A stretch of DNA of 64,000 bases from Hydra vulgaris (taxonomy: Eukaryota; Cnidaria; Hydrozoa; Anthoathecata; Hydridae): positions 16,513,501 through 16,577,500 of the forward strand of contig NC_088928.1 in NCBI RefSeq assembly GCF_038396675.1, written 5' to 3'. The translations under genes were made by a program, and so were the position numbers. This document shows positions 1-14,500 of this stretch, one piece after another; position 1 is the stretch's first letter; every line of letters begins with the position of its first letter. The notes below the pieces were generated by a model, which had not been told where the DNA came from, made no database searches, and saw only the letters and a program-made list of their open reading frames with translations.

Positions 1-1636
1 ATTTTAACGAAGCAGTAGAAAGTTGAGCACCAGGCCCTTTTGCAGCATGTAAGACATCATTTGCGGCAGCATTAAGTTGGATACTTGATGCATTTAATTG
101 ATCTTGAACTTGACTGAACGAATCAGTTGAATAAGGAAACTTTAAAAAAACAACAAGAAGAATTAAAATTGCAAGTATTTAAAAAAAAAGCATTGCATTG
201 TAATGATGCTAAATTAAAAGGAAAAGATAACCATTTAACATACTTTTATATCTGGGGAAGCAAGATATTGACTGGCCTCTGCAATTTCTTCAATGGCATC
301 TTCTAAAACTCTTTGTCCAGGCAAACAGTTAACTACATTATTTAGAGCATGGGATACACCACGAGCCACCTGACATATATTAAAAATTTTTTAAATCAAA
401 GCGTTTTTAATAGCAACAATTCTATATAAACAATAATAACAATTTTTACTTGCGCCAACTTTTGTTGGTTTTCTGGATCACTTGGATTTTCTAATGCTGT
501 CTTTGCTTCTTCAATAAGATTTGCTGACTCATGCATCACAACTTGCGCTGCCTTAAGAATAGCTTGCTGATCTTTGGACTCATTTGAAGTTGAGGCAACT
601 CCACGAACAGCATTTGAAAGAACTTTCAACGCGTTTGCAGTGTCACGAGCTGCAATGCCTGTATAACTATCATTTCCTTGAGCAGCTGCAGTTAACAATT
701 GTGCCATTGAAGCACCAACAGTTTTGGACGTGGCGCCAACTTCTAATGCACGATCATCAGCCTATTTATAATGTATTTCATTAATGAAATTTTAAACACA
801 TTAAATTCTTAAAATTTTAAATTCCATGAAACCTTTACCAAATAAAAAATTCATTATGAAAAAAATATTAAACAGAACAAGTTTGCCCAGGTGACCAAAA
901 GGTCAAATATAATTTTAATGAAATTATAATTGTATTGATGTAATTACATATTTTAATTAAAAAATACTTAAAGAGATTACATTTTCATCAGGAAAAGATT
1001 TAAGCTGTCCTTTATCAGCTTGGCTTCGAATTTCTTCTAGTTCAACCTCAAGAGCTTTTACAGCAGCTAAAGCATTGTCAATTTCAAGAGAACCACATGC
1101 TTCTGCAGCCTAAATACAAATCAGGAAAAAACAACTACATTATTTCATCAAAAGTTTATTGGAAAAATTATTAATTGATAAATTACCAATTAAAAAACAT
1201 AATTGGTATAAAAAATAACTTTTATCCATACATTTATATATAAGAATATATAATTTTTAAAATATTATTTTATTTTAACAATACCTTTTCAGCAGCATAG
1301 CGTAATTCATTTAATGAATTTTGCACATTTTTACCAGCATTTGAAAGTTGAAGAGCAACAGCATTATCGCCAACTGTTGGCACAGCAGCTTTTGAATGAG
1401 CAATAAACTTTGCACAAGCCTGAAATTACATAAAAAATTCATGTTATTTATATAGCCACATAAAATGTCTGTTTAATAACAAATAATAAAAAAAAGGTTT
1501 ATATTTCAAAATAAAGGCATACAGGTATAAAATTCATTGAAGATGTAATAAGGCCCAGTTGTGATGCAGGAATATCAGGGTGACGTTGGCTATTTCTAAT
1601 ACTAAATATTAGTTCACCAGAGCTATCATTAACAAC
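1..1636 (-). CDS. TLN: talin exons 23-28 (rod R4 end to R6; last exon cut by window edge)
   Basis: The exons are 1523-1636, 1285-1419, 981-1109, 450-761, 244-369 and 1-139. Exon 26 encodes MAQLLTAAAQGNDSYTGIAA, matching the vertebrate AIAQLLGEVAQGNENYAGIA. Exon 27 has the conserved CLPGQR. Exon 28 begins FPYSTDSFSQVQDQLNASSI and is open to base 1. Its acceptor (AAAG after a T-rich tract) is at 140-141. Confidence 0.9.
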
Positions 1637-4600
1637 CTAAAAAAATGAAACAGTTAAAAATCCATAAATCAACTCTGAATATTAAAACAATTCACACCAG
1701 GCAAGGACTATGTCATAATACAATTTAAATACTTGGTATGTGAAAACTGAATATAAATGCTCAAGTAACTCGATTTTTTAAAATTTAGTTACCTAATGTT
1801 AAAGTTTAAAAGATTAGGAAAAGTTTTAAAAAAATAAAACTTTTAATTAATGTATGATAAAAGTTTAAAAAAAATAATTTAAAACTTTTCACTTTTTTTT
1901 TAATGGATGGTAAAATCACAGAATGTTATTTTAGAGTTTTCTAATTTCACTTAACAAATAAAAAGAATTAAAATTAAAAAGTAAAATTAAAAAAATAATA
2001 ATAAAATTAAAAATAAAAATATATACAGGATGTTAATAATTTTTGTGTATAAGTTATTATATTAGTTTTTATAAAATGTAAAAGTTTAAATAATAAAAAA
2101 CATTATTTTTATTTCAAATTAATTGGCTTTAGCCAGTCATTTTATCACAGAATAATTCTCATTACTAATCAATCTGAGAGTGCATTAGTGCAAACGATTT
2201 ACTTAAAAATAAAAATTATAATCTCTATTAAATCATTTTAATTAATCAAATAATATTTTTATTAAAATTTATTTGAATTATACTTTACTTTTACATATTT
2301 ATTATTATTGCATTCATCATTGTCACTATTGATTTTATCATAGAAATAGTCATCAAATACTTAAGTTCAACTGAGGTATACTGATTTTCAACTTTTTTTG
2401 CTGTTTGAAACACTACTTACTCTACAAGTCTTTCTGAAAGTTAATTAGTCTTATATAATTAGTCTTATATAATTAGTCTTATATAGTCTTATATGGTCTA
2501 AAGAAAAACTTACCACTAATAAAACAGTATACTATATGTAACAATGTTATATTATAAATTTATTATAAATATAATTAATCAATTGATTATAAATATATAT
2601 TTCTTCAGACCCAACATAATTTTGAAAAAATATTCAAGGGTGTCACATGACCCTACAAAATCTACTTCTTGGGTCATATGATACGTCTGAAACCTTTTTG
2701 AAAACTAACTGCTTTAGTTTACTGTTATTATATTATATAGAGCACATATAAAGGGTGTTAGAAGACATTTTTTTAAATGCTGTTTTGAGCACCACCCTAT
2801 TGCTTACTGTTAAAAATTATCACAATATTGTTGGTACTTCTATATTAATGAATGGTAAAATGTAAAGTTAGTTGGACCTACTGCTAAGCTTTAGCCTCTT
2901 TGTCATAAAATTGCAACTCTTAATTTTTTATCATTTCTTTTCTGCAAATACTACCTGCTGCGTGGTTGCCAACCAAAACACTATTTTGCCTGACATGTCA
3001 TTCAACAAATTTGCATTCTTTTACTGTAACTGTATGTTTATGTTCAAAAAACTATATCTCCTGCACTCATATTTTTACCACTTAAACAACTTACAAGTTT
3101 TTCAAAACTTGCTTTTTAACTTTAAAGCTATTTTTGAAAATACTCTATGGTTCTTTATAGATTTTACTGATCGCTTCCTTAACAACCATATCAATGATGC
3201 TATTGTCTTAACAACCATATCAATGATGCTATTGTCTTAACAACCATATCAATGACGCTATTGTCTTTTTAATTCTCCCAAAAAAATTGTACTTTCCATT
3301 ATTCAAGATAACTTTAAATAAAACCAATCACTGGAATCATTATTAATCTTCTTAAATGGTTAAAGTTTGCAGCGCTAAACAAAGAACTAAAGCATAATAA
3401 GGATTTGAAAAAATAAGAACTTTACCTTTCCAGAATCTTCCATTTGATTTTGAGATGCTGGATTACGATTTGAGGCTTCTGCTGCTTTAGAGGCAGATAT
3501 CAATTGTGTAGCAGATGCTACAGCATGTTTCGCAGCATTTTCTAAACGAGCAATTAGTTTTTTTTTCAAAGCATTACTTGCTGCAGCATTAGTGGCTACA
3601 CGTAAGTCCTCGGCAGCATTCTTTAACTTTTCTTGCTCACTCTTATCATTAGGATTGCGTGCTGCTCCCTTTAATAAAATATAAAACAGTTTAATAATAA
3701 AAAAGTAGTTAACTTATTATTATTTAACAATTTAATCTAATTATCTATTTAGCTTATTTATACTTCTGACAAAAAAAATACCTTAGCGGCTTCAACTAAT
3801 TTAGCAGTAGCATCAGCAAGTAACTTAGCTGCTGCAAGTAATCTTTTTTGTGAGTCATCGTCACTTTGACCTTCAGCATCACCTTTAATGCCATTCACAA
3901 GTTGGGAAGTAGCCTTAAATGTTTAATTGTTTAAGCAATTGAAAATAAAAAAATGTTGAAAAAAAAAAAAAATACGAGAACAAATTTTTTTTTTTAATCA
4001 AAAAATGATTGAGTACCAATAATGAAAGAAAAATATTCCCTAAAATACGACCCTAAAATGATTTTTTCTTTTTATAAAAATTAATGAAAAAAAAAGAGTA
4101 AATATATTACCTGTGCTAGTATTTTAGCTTGTTTAACCATTTCACCAGCATTTCCCATGCTATTAAACAACCTATCTGTAGCATTTAAGATATCATCACA
4201 AGCACTGTCATATTGCCCATTAATCTTTACATGGGAGCCATCACGAATATGTTGAAGAAGTTTATTTAATGCATCTGTAACAGCTTGTGCTGAATTTTTT
4301 AACTTATTTGTAGTATCCTCATCATCTGTAACAGCCTATAAAAAATAAAAATGCGAGTAATACTTCCAATACAAACAAAGGATAAAAAAATATATATTCT
4401 ATTATTTGTACATTGCATTGCTAAATAACATTTAATTGATAAAAATAAAAAAAGCTTTAACAACATACATAACAAGCATCAGCTATTCCATCAACACTTG
4501 TAGCTACCAACTTAGCAGCTTCAATCATTTGTTCTTGACACACAGGGCTTGAAATATGTGGAGCTAATACTTTAGCGCATGCAACTAGTTGAGAAGTTGT

Positions 4601-5500
4601 CATAGCAGTTTCTTTTGCAGCATCAATAATGCTGTTCTGAACTGCTGTATCTCCAGATAAACTTGCAACATTTTTGGCTTGAAGAACAAGAGCAGCAGTA
4701 GATGTTGCAACTGCTTTTGCTAGCTGAAGAAGAAGTTCTTGAAATTCAACATCTGTATCAGGATCACCCAACACAGTCATAATACTACCACTTGCTGAAC
4801 CAATATCACCTGCACTTGTAAGTATGTCTTGCCTAGGCTAATAAATAAATTGATATATGTTTACTAAAGTCTATTAAGGTTAGTATAGTACTGATATACT
4901 GAGGGGGAGGGTAAGGCAGTGAGTATGGATTTACTATCTTTCATTTGCTATCTCTCTTAAAGCTAGTTTTTTTTTAAAACAAAAATATTGAATTTTACAA
5001 ATTTAAAGAGATCCTTAAGTGCAGAGACAAGTAGTGTTCATATTAATGAAAATGTTTAAAAAAAAGGTTTGGGCTAAATTCTTTTGATTAAAACTAAACA
5101 ATAAATGCATTTCAATAAAATTTAAATTGTTGTTTTAGTGTTTAGTCCATTTTTTCTTGGTTTTTGCAGTTTTTATAATATACATCGCAATCTACAGACT
5201 TAATTTATTTCATGCGCATTTAATTCATAACAGTTTCAGTATATGACACCATTGTGTAATTCTTTTTAAGATCTAGTATTTTTTCTGCCACAATCAGCAA
5301 GACAATCATATTTATTTGTATAAACTCTCACTAAATTTCAAAAAATATTTCTGATACAATTAAAAATAAAATATATTTTTGAGATTTCAGTAGTGTAACT
5401 TATTTTTTAAAAAGTATAAATCTTTATCTAGATTTAGATACTCTCACATCTTACAAAATATATAATTATTTGCCCGTGTAAGAATTTTATATCTTTATAT

Positions 5501-5585
<85 letters not shown>

Positions 5586-8500
5586 TAATATTATAAGAAT
5601 ATTATATCAAATTTATTTTGTCAAATTTGTATTACTTATTTTATTTACTTTTTAATTTTAGGTGCCCCAAGAAGTCTTTACGGTCTTATCACAGAGCACC
5701 GCGGAAGAGCATTTGAAAGGAGGTTTACACCTCCCCTTCCTTACCCATTGTTTATAAAACTTTCCCAGAGCTGGCATTGAACCATGGATCTCTAGTTTCT
5801 GAGGCAAGCGTGCTAACCACTGTGCTCTGGCTACTTGAAGTTTATAAAGTGATTAAATTGCAATGATTATGGGTGAATATAAAAAAAAGGATATTAATGT
5901 ATAATTCCTTCATTGATTTACTTTTCAATTATTATTTGCGCTTATCCCTATTTAAGTCAGTTGGTGTATGTACACTTGACTGGGACTATCTAAATAAACT
6001 ATAACTAACATAAATATAATGTAAATAAACAACAATATTAGTTAAAAACATAAAACAACTTTGAATAAAACATTATAAATCAAATAAAATAGTTCTCAAT
6101 AGAGTATTCAAACCCTCTGCTTAAACTGGCGAAGCTTGAAAATAGAGAATCAGAACATCCCTGCATTACACTAACATATTGATTGAATTAATCTTTTTAA
6201 ACATATTTAATACTACCCACATATAATACTTATATGCATTATAATCAAAGCAAATTTATGTTTTTATAAAACATCTGTTATAAAATCTTTTTCTTTTGTA
6301 TCTTTTGTAAAATCTTTTGTATCTTTTGCAAAATCTTTTGTAAAGTTTTATCTTTTATAAAAGATATGTCAGTTTAAAAATAATCATGACAATTGACAAA
6401 CCAAACATGTTGCTTTATTTTTAATTGTATTTCAAATACTTTTTGAAATTGCTTGAAAAGTTATGCAAATAAACATAATTGTCATGCTGATTGTGTCAAA
6501 AAAAAATTACAATTTCTCTTGCAGAAAAAAAATTCTATGGTGATGCCATATACTGAAACTGATAAATTATGCAGTCTGCAGATTGCGGCGTATATCATGA
6601 GACTTTGAGAACCAAAAAAAAATGGAGAAGGTGAGCTTCACCTAAAACAACAAGTTTTATTGATACATTTATAATTTTTAATTTTAATCAAAAAAATTCA
6701 GCCCAACATTTTCTTAAACATTTTCTGTAATATAAACACAACTTGTCTTGGCACTTAGGGATCCCTTTAAAAAATCAATATTATGTTATGAAACAAAGAA
6801 ATGAAAAAAATTCACTTGAAGTTTTTTTGACTTTGTTTTGAAAAATTTTAAGTTGGGAAGAAGAATAACTTGAAAAATTTAATTGATTAAAGTGCACAAT
6901 TTAAAAATTAAAGTATACAAAAATATATATTTATTGATATAGAGGATTATAAATATTATGATTTTCAATTGTGAAAAAGTAAACTAAATAAAAAATAACC
7001 TTAATATATATTTACCTTTCCGTCTACCATGTTCAAATTATTTAAAAGGTCAGAAAATGCGCTAGTCAGTTTTTTGGCAGCATCTAATAACGAATGACTA
7101 TTCATATCATCATCCATTAAAGCAGCTAATAACTTGATTCCATGAACTAAATCTTCAAGGTTGGAAGTTCTAGATAACAAAATTTAAAGAATACAACAAA
7201 TTGAAGAAAATACTTGCAATATCACAATAGCTAATAGATTTAAATTTAGATTAAAGATTTTTTTATTATAATAAATACAGATACTTGAATACTTTTAGTT
7301 TAAGTATATATAATTTTTTAAAGTTCAAGTATTTTAAATTTTTTAAAGTTTAAGTATTTTAAAGTTTAAGTATATATAATTTTTTTAATATTTAAGTATA
7401 TATAATTGAAAAGAAATTCATTCTTTTCTTTATATATTCACACATATGTTAAACTTACATTGTTGACACTCCAGCTCCTACTGCTGTGTAATTAAATCCC
7501 TCTGGATCACCAGAGGTTAAAGATATTATGGCAGCAGTTGCAGCAGACATAGCAGCTAAACGACTTGATATGTTATTTTTTGAGATTTCCATCTGGTTAT
7601 CTTTCCACTTCAATGATTGCTAGAAAAAAAGAACAAAATAAGAAAAGAAAAAAAAAGAACAAAATCAGAAGGAAAAAAAGAACAAAATAAGAAAAGAAAA
7701 AAAAAGAACAAAATCAGAAGGAAAAAAAGAACAAAAGAAGAAGAAAAACAAGGCGAAATTGGTAGTAAAATTTTTATAAATTAATAAAATTTAGTTAACA
7801 ATTAATTACTTACAATAAATTAATAAGTGAACTACTATTTTACTTTACATTATGCCCCTAGGTGCCGTTATGTTATTACATTACCATTTTTTATCTATGA
7901 CATATTACAGAGCATAGTGGGCAAAAATTTAAGATATAAGTTAATAATTAATTTTAAGTCTTATATATAGGCTTACAGGGTCATTTCCTAAATCAGGTAT
8001 TAAATCAGCAGTTTCTGACATATCTTCAATAACAACTCTGATTCTTTCGTGACCATCAGTAACATTTTTCATCAATGCTTTCTGTCCGGCTGTAAAGTTT
8101 AACATTTGTGCTTGATGTCCCATAGGTGGTTGATGACCAGTATGTGACATATTGCGGGTACTTAGTGATTGTTCATCTGGCATGCTACGGACTTCATAGG
8201 AGCTTGGGCCTTGGCCACCAGCACGAATGACAGCTGGAATAGCCACATTTCCAGATTCAGGTTGTTTTGCCCGATTGGATTGATGCTGCAGAACAGTAGC
8301 ACGAGAAGGAAGAACTGTGTCCTCTAGCATGACACTACTTTCATCTCCATCACCTTCAAACATGTCATGAGCTCTTCGCTAAAATATATATATATACATT
8401 TATAATTTATTTATATCATAATACTTATTTAAACTTATATAAAATTATAATGCTCATTAAAATACAATTCTTAATAAAACTATTTAATATTGAATACATA

Positions 8501-11500
8501 TAATACTAAATTACTAACTTTTATTGGATATTTTAAAATATAAATTACCTTCTTAAGTATTATGTCAATGTAACCAGCAATAAGCTGACTTATTTGTTCA
8601 CCTTCAGAAGTTTGAACAGAATAATAGCCTTCGGTATAATCTCCAAAATCCTATAATAAGTAAACACTTTTTTTTATGTGCACAAATTTAAAATACAATT
8701 TGAAAAACATTATTAAGTAATAAGTACATTTTCCTAGTTTAAGGTTAGTTATGAACATTTTAAAATCCTTAACTATGTAGATATCAAAGGTTTGTAAAAC
8801 AGAAAGTTATAATTTTATGAAAATAAAATTCAGAATAAAACTGATCCTCATCACCATACAAATGAAGTTTAGTTAAAAACATCACCATACAAATGAAGTT
8901 TAGTTAAAAACTTAGCTAAGGCATCAAGATAGAAATATACTTTTGAATTAGAAAAGAAGACCAGGCATATCTTGCCACAATTATCGTAACCTTTATGCAG
9001 ATTAAACTTGTTTGTTTTTTTCTTCTGTAAAATGTTTTAAAGGGATTACCAAGTGCCAAGACAAGTTATGCTTATTTTGTAAATAAATATTGGAAAATAA
9101 GTTTTGAGTTTATCAAAATTACTAAAGCAATTTATTTATTGAGATATTAACAAAAAACATTTGTTGTTTTGCTAATATACTTCCGGTTGAGAGGTTAACG
9201 TTAACTCCATAAATCTGCATAGTTTTTTCCTTTGTAAAAATATCTGGTTTGAATTATAAATGTACTCACCATTGAGTTTTTTTAACAATTTACACAATAA
9301 AATTAGATTTTATTTTCTCTTCTTGGTTTTCCTCATTAGATTTGGTTTTCCTCATTAGATTGGGTTTTCCCCTTTTATAAAAAGATGTGCTACATTAAAC
9401 ATTTTAGAACAATTTTTATTTTGTTAAAAGTCTCCAGCTTTTAACAAAATAAAAATTGTAAATAAATGAAGGTTATCGCTTTTCTACTTTGTTTTTATTT
9501 TTATTTTCACTAAAATATTTTGTTTTCAATTACCGTAAAATCAAACATATTTTCACTATTTCTTATTTAATTAAAAAAAAAAAAAAAGTTTTCAGTTCTA
9601 AGATTTTATTAGCAGAACTTGTTTTTCAGTATGATTTTTAAATTTACATATCTTATATTTATAGCACTATATAGCATTAGTTTTGTAAAATAAAAATAAG
9701 TTAGACTTATAAAGCATTTACTTATTGATTGTGTTATTTTTTTAAATATTTTTTTTATTCGTTTTTTAAAAGTTTTTATATAAAGGCATTCTTCTACAAA
9801 AAAAATTAATTGCAAAAGGGAAAACCCAAACAAAACATTTATAACTCAAGTTTAAGTTAATTGAAAGAACTTTTTTGAATTGATGTCATTTATTAACTAC
9901 AAAAGTGCATTAATCAGACCAGTATTATTATTATTATTTTTTTTAAATCAAGAAGGAACTTACCGTCAAGAAAAAAAAACAGAACTTGCATTTGAGGAAA
10001 AAAAAAAGCATTAAAAATTATAAATTTTTTGCTAATAACTTGATAAATAATTTGTTCTGGAAAGTTTAATTACCATGAAACTTATTTTTTAAGGATTATT
10101 TATGATATGAACACAACTTGTCTCGGCACTTGGGGATCCCTTTAAGTAAATAATTGTTTTTCTACAAAAAATTATCTTGACAAACCAAGCAATAATATTT
10201 TTTTACAATTTAGTTATAAAAACTTAAAACAGATAAAATTAAAAAAAAATAGGAAAAAACTTAAAACAGATAAAAATTGTGAGGATGAGAAGGAAAATTC
10301 TTAATGACAAAAAATTATTAAATTTATAAAAAATTTTCCATCATTGTAAAAAGAAAAATTTCAAAATAACCTACTAAAGTAAAACTATTTGGTGATGCAG
10401 CCCATCTACGTACTTGAGTGAGAGGCCATATTTTTAAAACCTAAATAAAACAAACAAACTTTGTTTCATTAAATAAAAAATAAAATAAAATTATAAAAGC
10501 ATTATCTTTTTAATTTACCTGCTTTGTTTTTTCATCTACACGTAAAACACTCTCTTTATTGACACCAAGTAACCTGGGTACAAGTTTGTTCTTTCCTTTC
10601 ATTTTTTCCTATAAAAATAAAATCTGATAAAGTCTGTAAAAATAAAAAAGTGTGAGCATTAAAAAAAATCAGATCCTAAAGTCACAATTAACTTGAGTTG
10701 GTAACTTATAATTTATCTAAAGTTTTAAACACTTTCTTTTTATAACTTTATATATCAAAATATTTTATAAGTTATTCAATAATTTAATGATAAATTATAC
10801 CTTAACTAAAAAGAATGTCACACCATATGATTGTAAATTCTGGCATAGCTGAATATACTTATATTTTGAGTTCAGGGCATCCATTCCCATTATATTTTTA
10901 TGTTCCTTAAATTACACAAATTGTTTCTTTAAATTACAGACAAATAAAATAAAAACTTATAAGACAAGTATTTGTTTATAGAAGAAGCAAAAAAATAAAA
11001 ATAAAAAAAGACCTCTTTAACTCTTTTTTCGGCTTCTTTTTTCTTTAAATATTCTTTAGGAAGAAAGTCTTTTAAACTAGATTAAACAGATGTGTTTTTT
11101 ATTAAAATAACAATTATTCATAATTAAGTTGATAAAATTTAACCTACTCAATATAACCAGATTTATAACGACTTTCATCAAAATCACCATGTTGAATTTG
11201 AATTTGATATGCAGCAAACTGTATAAAAAGATTTTTAAATTTTTAAAAAAACTTTTAGCATAAAAGCCTTGTTATTTTATTAACTTTATTAACAAACAAT
11301 TTTCACAAATATTTTTTTCACATTTTCAAAATTTTTCACATCAAGATAAAAATGTAATAGTAATAAATGTAACAGTATAACAAAAGTAAAACCACTTTAT
11401 TTACTTAGATAACTATGTTTATGGATGCCAATTATGTAGTGTTAATGGTTAATAGCTTTTGCAATTTTAAGGTTAAGAAATTTAGAAAATCCGGTTAAAA

Positions 11501-14500
11501 AAAGAACATCAAGTTTTTGTTTTTGTCCTGCTATTATATATTAACTGATACAACACTCATACATAAATATTTTTCTGTTACGTACTGACTACAATGAAGA
11601 TTTTACTTGCTCTAAGTAAAATCTTTATTGATTTACTTTAAGCGAAAAAGACTTAACTACACTCACTGCATGAGATCATGATGAAATCAAACTAAGTATC
11701 GTCTCATTCTTTAGTTTATTTTTTATACTTCAAACCTTTCTATTTTTAGCCCCAATACCCTTATTGTCCTCTTACGTTCACCTGAACCATAAATAACCAC
11801 AAGTACAAAATGAATAAATAAAAAAACTGAAAAAAAGTCTTGTGACAGTGACCCCACAAGACTGTGGGGTCACTGTCACAAGACTGTGAAGTCATTGCTA
11901 TCAACCCTTTTTTAACCCTATAGCTCAGAAACAAAAAAACAAGTAGTAGTTTTAGGTAGAAATAAGTTATAAGGTATAAAACCAACAAAGATTGTAACAA
12001 AGAATCAGAAAAATATTTGCTAAGATTTTTGATAATCACCTTTTGTAAGTTAAATGTAACATGCTGGTTCAGGCAAAAATCGACCAAAGCAGTTGGCATA
12101 AGAAAATTTTGTAAAATTTGTTTTTCTGCATGTTCAAAAGTGATTTTTGTAAGGTTATGATCATTTGATAAAACAAGGTTTGTAAAAACCAAGTTCATAT
12201 TCAAAAGTGATTTTTGTAAGGTTATGATCATTTGATAAAACAAAGTTTGTAAAAACCAAGTTCATATTCAAAAGTGATTTTTGTAAGGTTATGATCATTT
12301 GATAAAACAAGGTTTGTAAAAACCAAGTTCAATGTTTATACCAATTTTTCAAGAAAACCCTTCAAATGTATAAATATACTCAAATGATCAAATAACTATG
12401 CCAAATTTTTAAATTTTATATATATAAAAATAATGTCAGAGTCAAATATTTGTGATTTAAACAAACCTTTCCCCAATTGAGATTTTAATTTTTACATGGT
12501 CACCACATTTTTAATTAATAAACTTTGATTTAATTTTAGTTAAATCAAAGTTAGTTAAAAAAATAAAATGTTTTTGACAAATTAAAATCAATAACACTAT
12601 TTGTTAAAGAATGTAATTTAGACATATCTATACAAGTGTAGAATGGTTAAAAACATCAAAAACAAGGACTCAGTACAAGTTAAAACCTGGTCAATAGGAA
12701 TTGTTTAAATTGTAAATGTGTTGCTTATATAAAATTTTAAAATTTGGCACAGTTTCACTATTATAAATGTAATTCATAACTTTAAAAGGTTCTCTTGGAG
12801 ATTGCCATAAATATTAAGCCTGATTTTTACAGACAAGAAGTACACACCTTAGTAGAACATCATATGACACGTTACAATCTCTGCGAATTAGTAAGAAATT
12901 GATTGGATTGCCTCACTTATTATATTTTATCGTTAGAATGACAAGTTAGTGAAAAAGTAAAAGTGTGGTCAAGTGTATTATTAAAAATTAATTTAAAAAT
13001 TGATTCATTAATGTAAATGTAATAAATAGATTCCTAGATTCCAGGTGATTCTTTGTATTTCTGGATTCTTGATACAAAAAATCTTGTGACCTACTTTTTA
13101 TCACTCAGATGTTTGATAACTCCCAAGATGTATAGATATTATGGATATTAAAAAAGGGAACATTTTAACTAGTTTACTACAGACTAATGCCTTTTTGTGC
13201 AATTTATTTTAACTTCTTTTTGTACAATTTATCTTAACTTAGATTACCCATCATCAATAAAAGTTTTCATAAATGCAGTAGTTTTAGTAACAGTAGTTTT
13301 CATAACCACGTTCGAACAACCTAAACGAAACAAGCATTACCTAGATCTTGTGAATTTGGGAGATCTTTTTGAGTCAGTCAGGCAGTGGTAAGTTGTGTAC
13401 AGCATTCTAACAATTTTCACAATTTTGTAACTATTTTTTATTCTCACCTTTTTGACTTGTTATTCTTTTTTAGTAAGCCAAAAAGTTTCTTCTTGGTTTT
13501 TCCTGTTTATTTATTTATTTTTAAACCATCCTTCACTGGATTTATGATTTGAAATTTATTTATAGAATTTACAATGAATAGATTTTTAAGTCTGATGAAT
13601 GATGAGTAATCGAACACTATTGCTGACTACAAATTTTTTTTTTATTTTGACAAATTGATCTCGGATGTTTAGATGTTTTGGTGATTTAAATATTTCAGGA
13701 ACTTAAACTAGGAAGAAAAATTTTTATAAAAAGTTTTATATGTAATATTTTTAAATTGTATAAACATTTACTTTTATTATAAAATCTAATTTAAATTAAA
13801 TTTTATTATCAAGATAAAGTAACTTAAAAAAAAACTTTTAAAAAATAATTGTTTGAAAGATTTTCAGAAAGACACAGAAAATTAGTTTCAAATGTTTAAA
13901 TTTATCATAGAAAATACATTAAAAAAATCTACTAGTAACATTTTTTTATAAATTTACACAAAACACGTTTATTTTAAACAATCATTATAATAAATTTTTA
14001 TTTTAGAAAAAATTAACAAGATGAAATTTAAAGACCAAAAGATATTCCTAACACAACAATTTTGCATTGCATTTAAATTAAAACATCTAAACAGCCGTGG
14101 TCAAATTTTAAAGAAAAAAAAAAATTAGCGTGGTCAGTTGTGGTCACATTTTGCGATTGCAAGCGTGGTCACCTTGTGCAATTGCACGCAATTCCTGTCC
14201 AAGCCTGAGATTTAGAATTTGAATAAAAAAACTTTAAATATTATTAAAAAATAATTAATTTTAAAATTTTCAAGTTTACCTCCCAAAAACTTCAGGATCA
14301 CTACAGTAAAGTAGAGGATTTATATTTTATTTTTGTTAATAAGTAGACAGCCAATAATACGTCATACACCTTAACTGTTATAATAAAATTGCTAATTATG
14401 AGGTAATCATTATTACTTCATAAACCTTGGTCACTATGAAATTACAACAAATTTGTATGTTTTAGTTAAACTGTGCATTTTGTAAATCTCAAATATGTTT

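Noticed and set aside
396..707. Minus-strand ORF of 103 codons taken as a gene
   Set aside because: It is talin exon 26 plus read-through into the intron; the tail after AQ is not coding.
2872..3240. Plus-strand ORF of 122 codons in a talin intron
   Set aside because: Phe/Leu-rich translation of T-rich sequence running into a 29-bp tandem repeat.
7852..7926. Sixth SINE copy (GGTGCCGTTATG ... ACAGAGCATAGTGGGC)
   Set aside because: Only the end and one internal block agree; too diverged to call.
11761..12243. Minus-strand ORF of 160 codons
   Set aside because: It runs through the 67-bp minisatellite and intron 9 and has no family resemblance.
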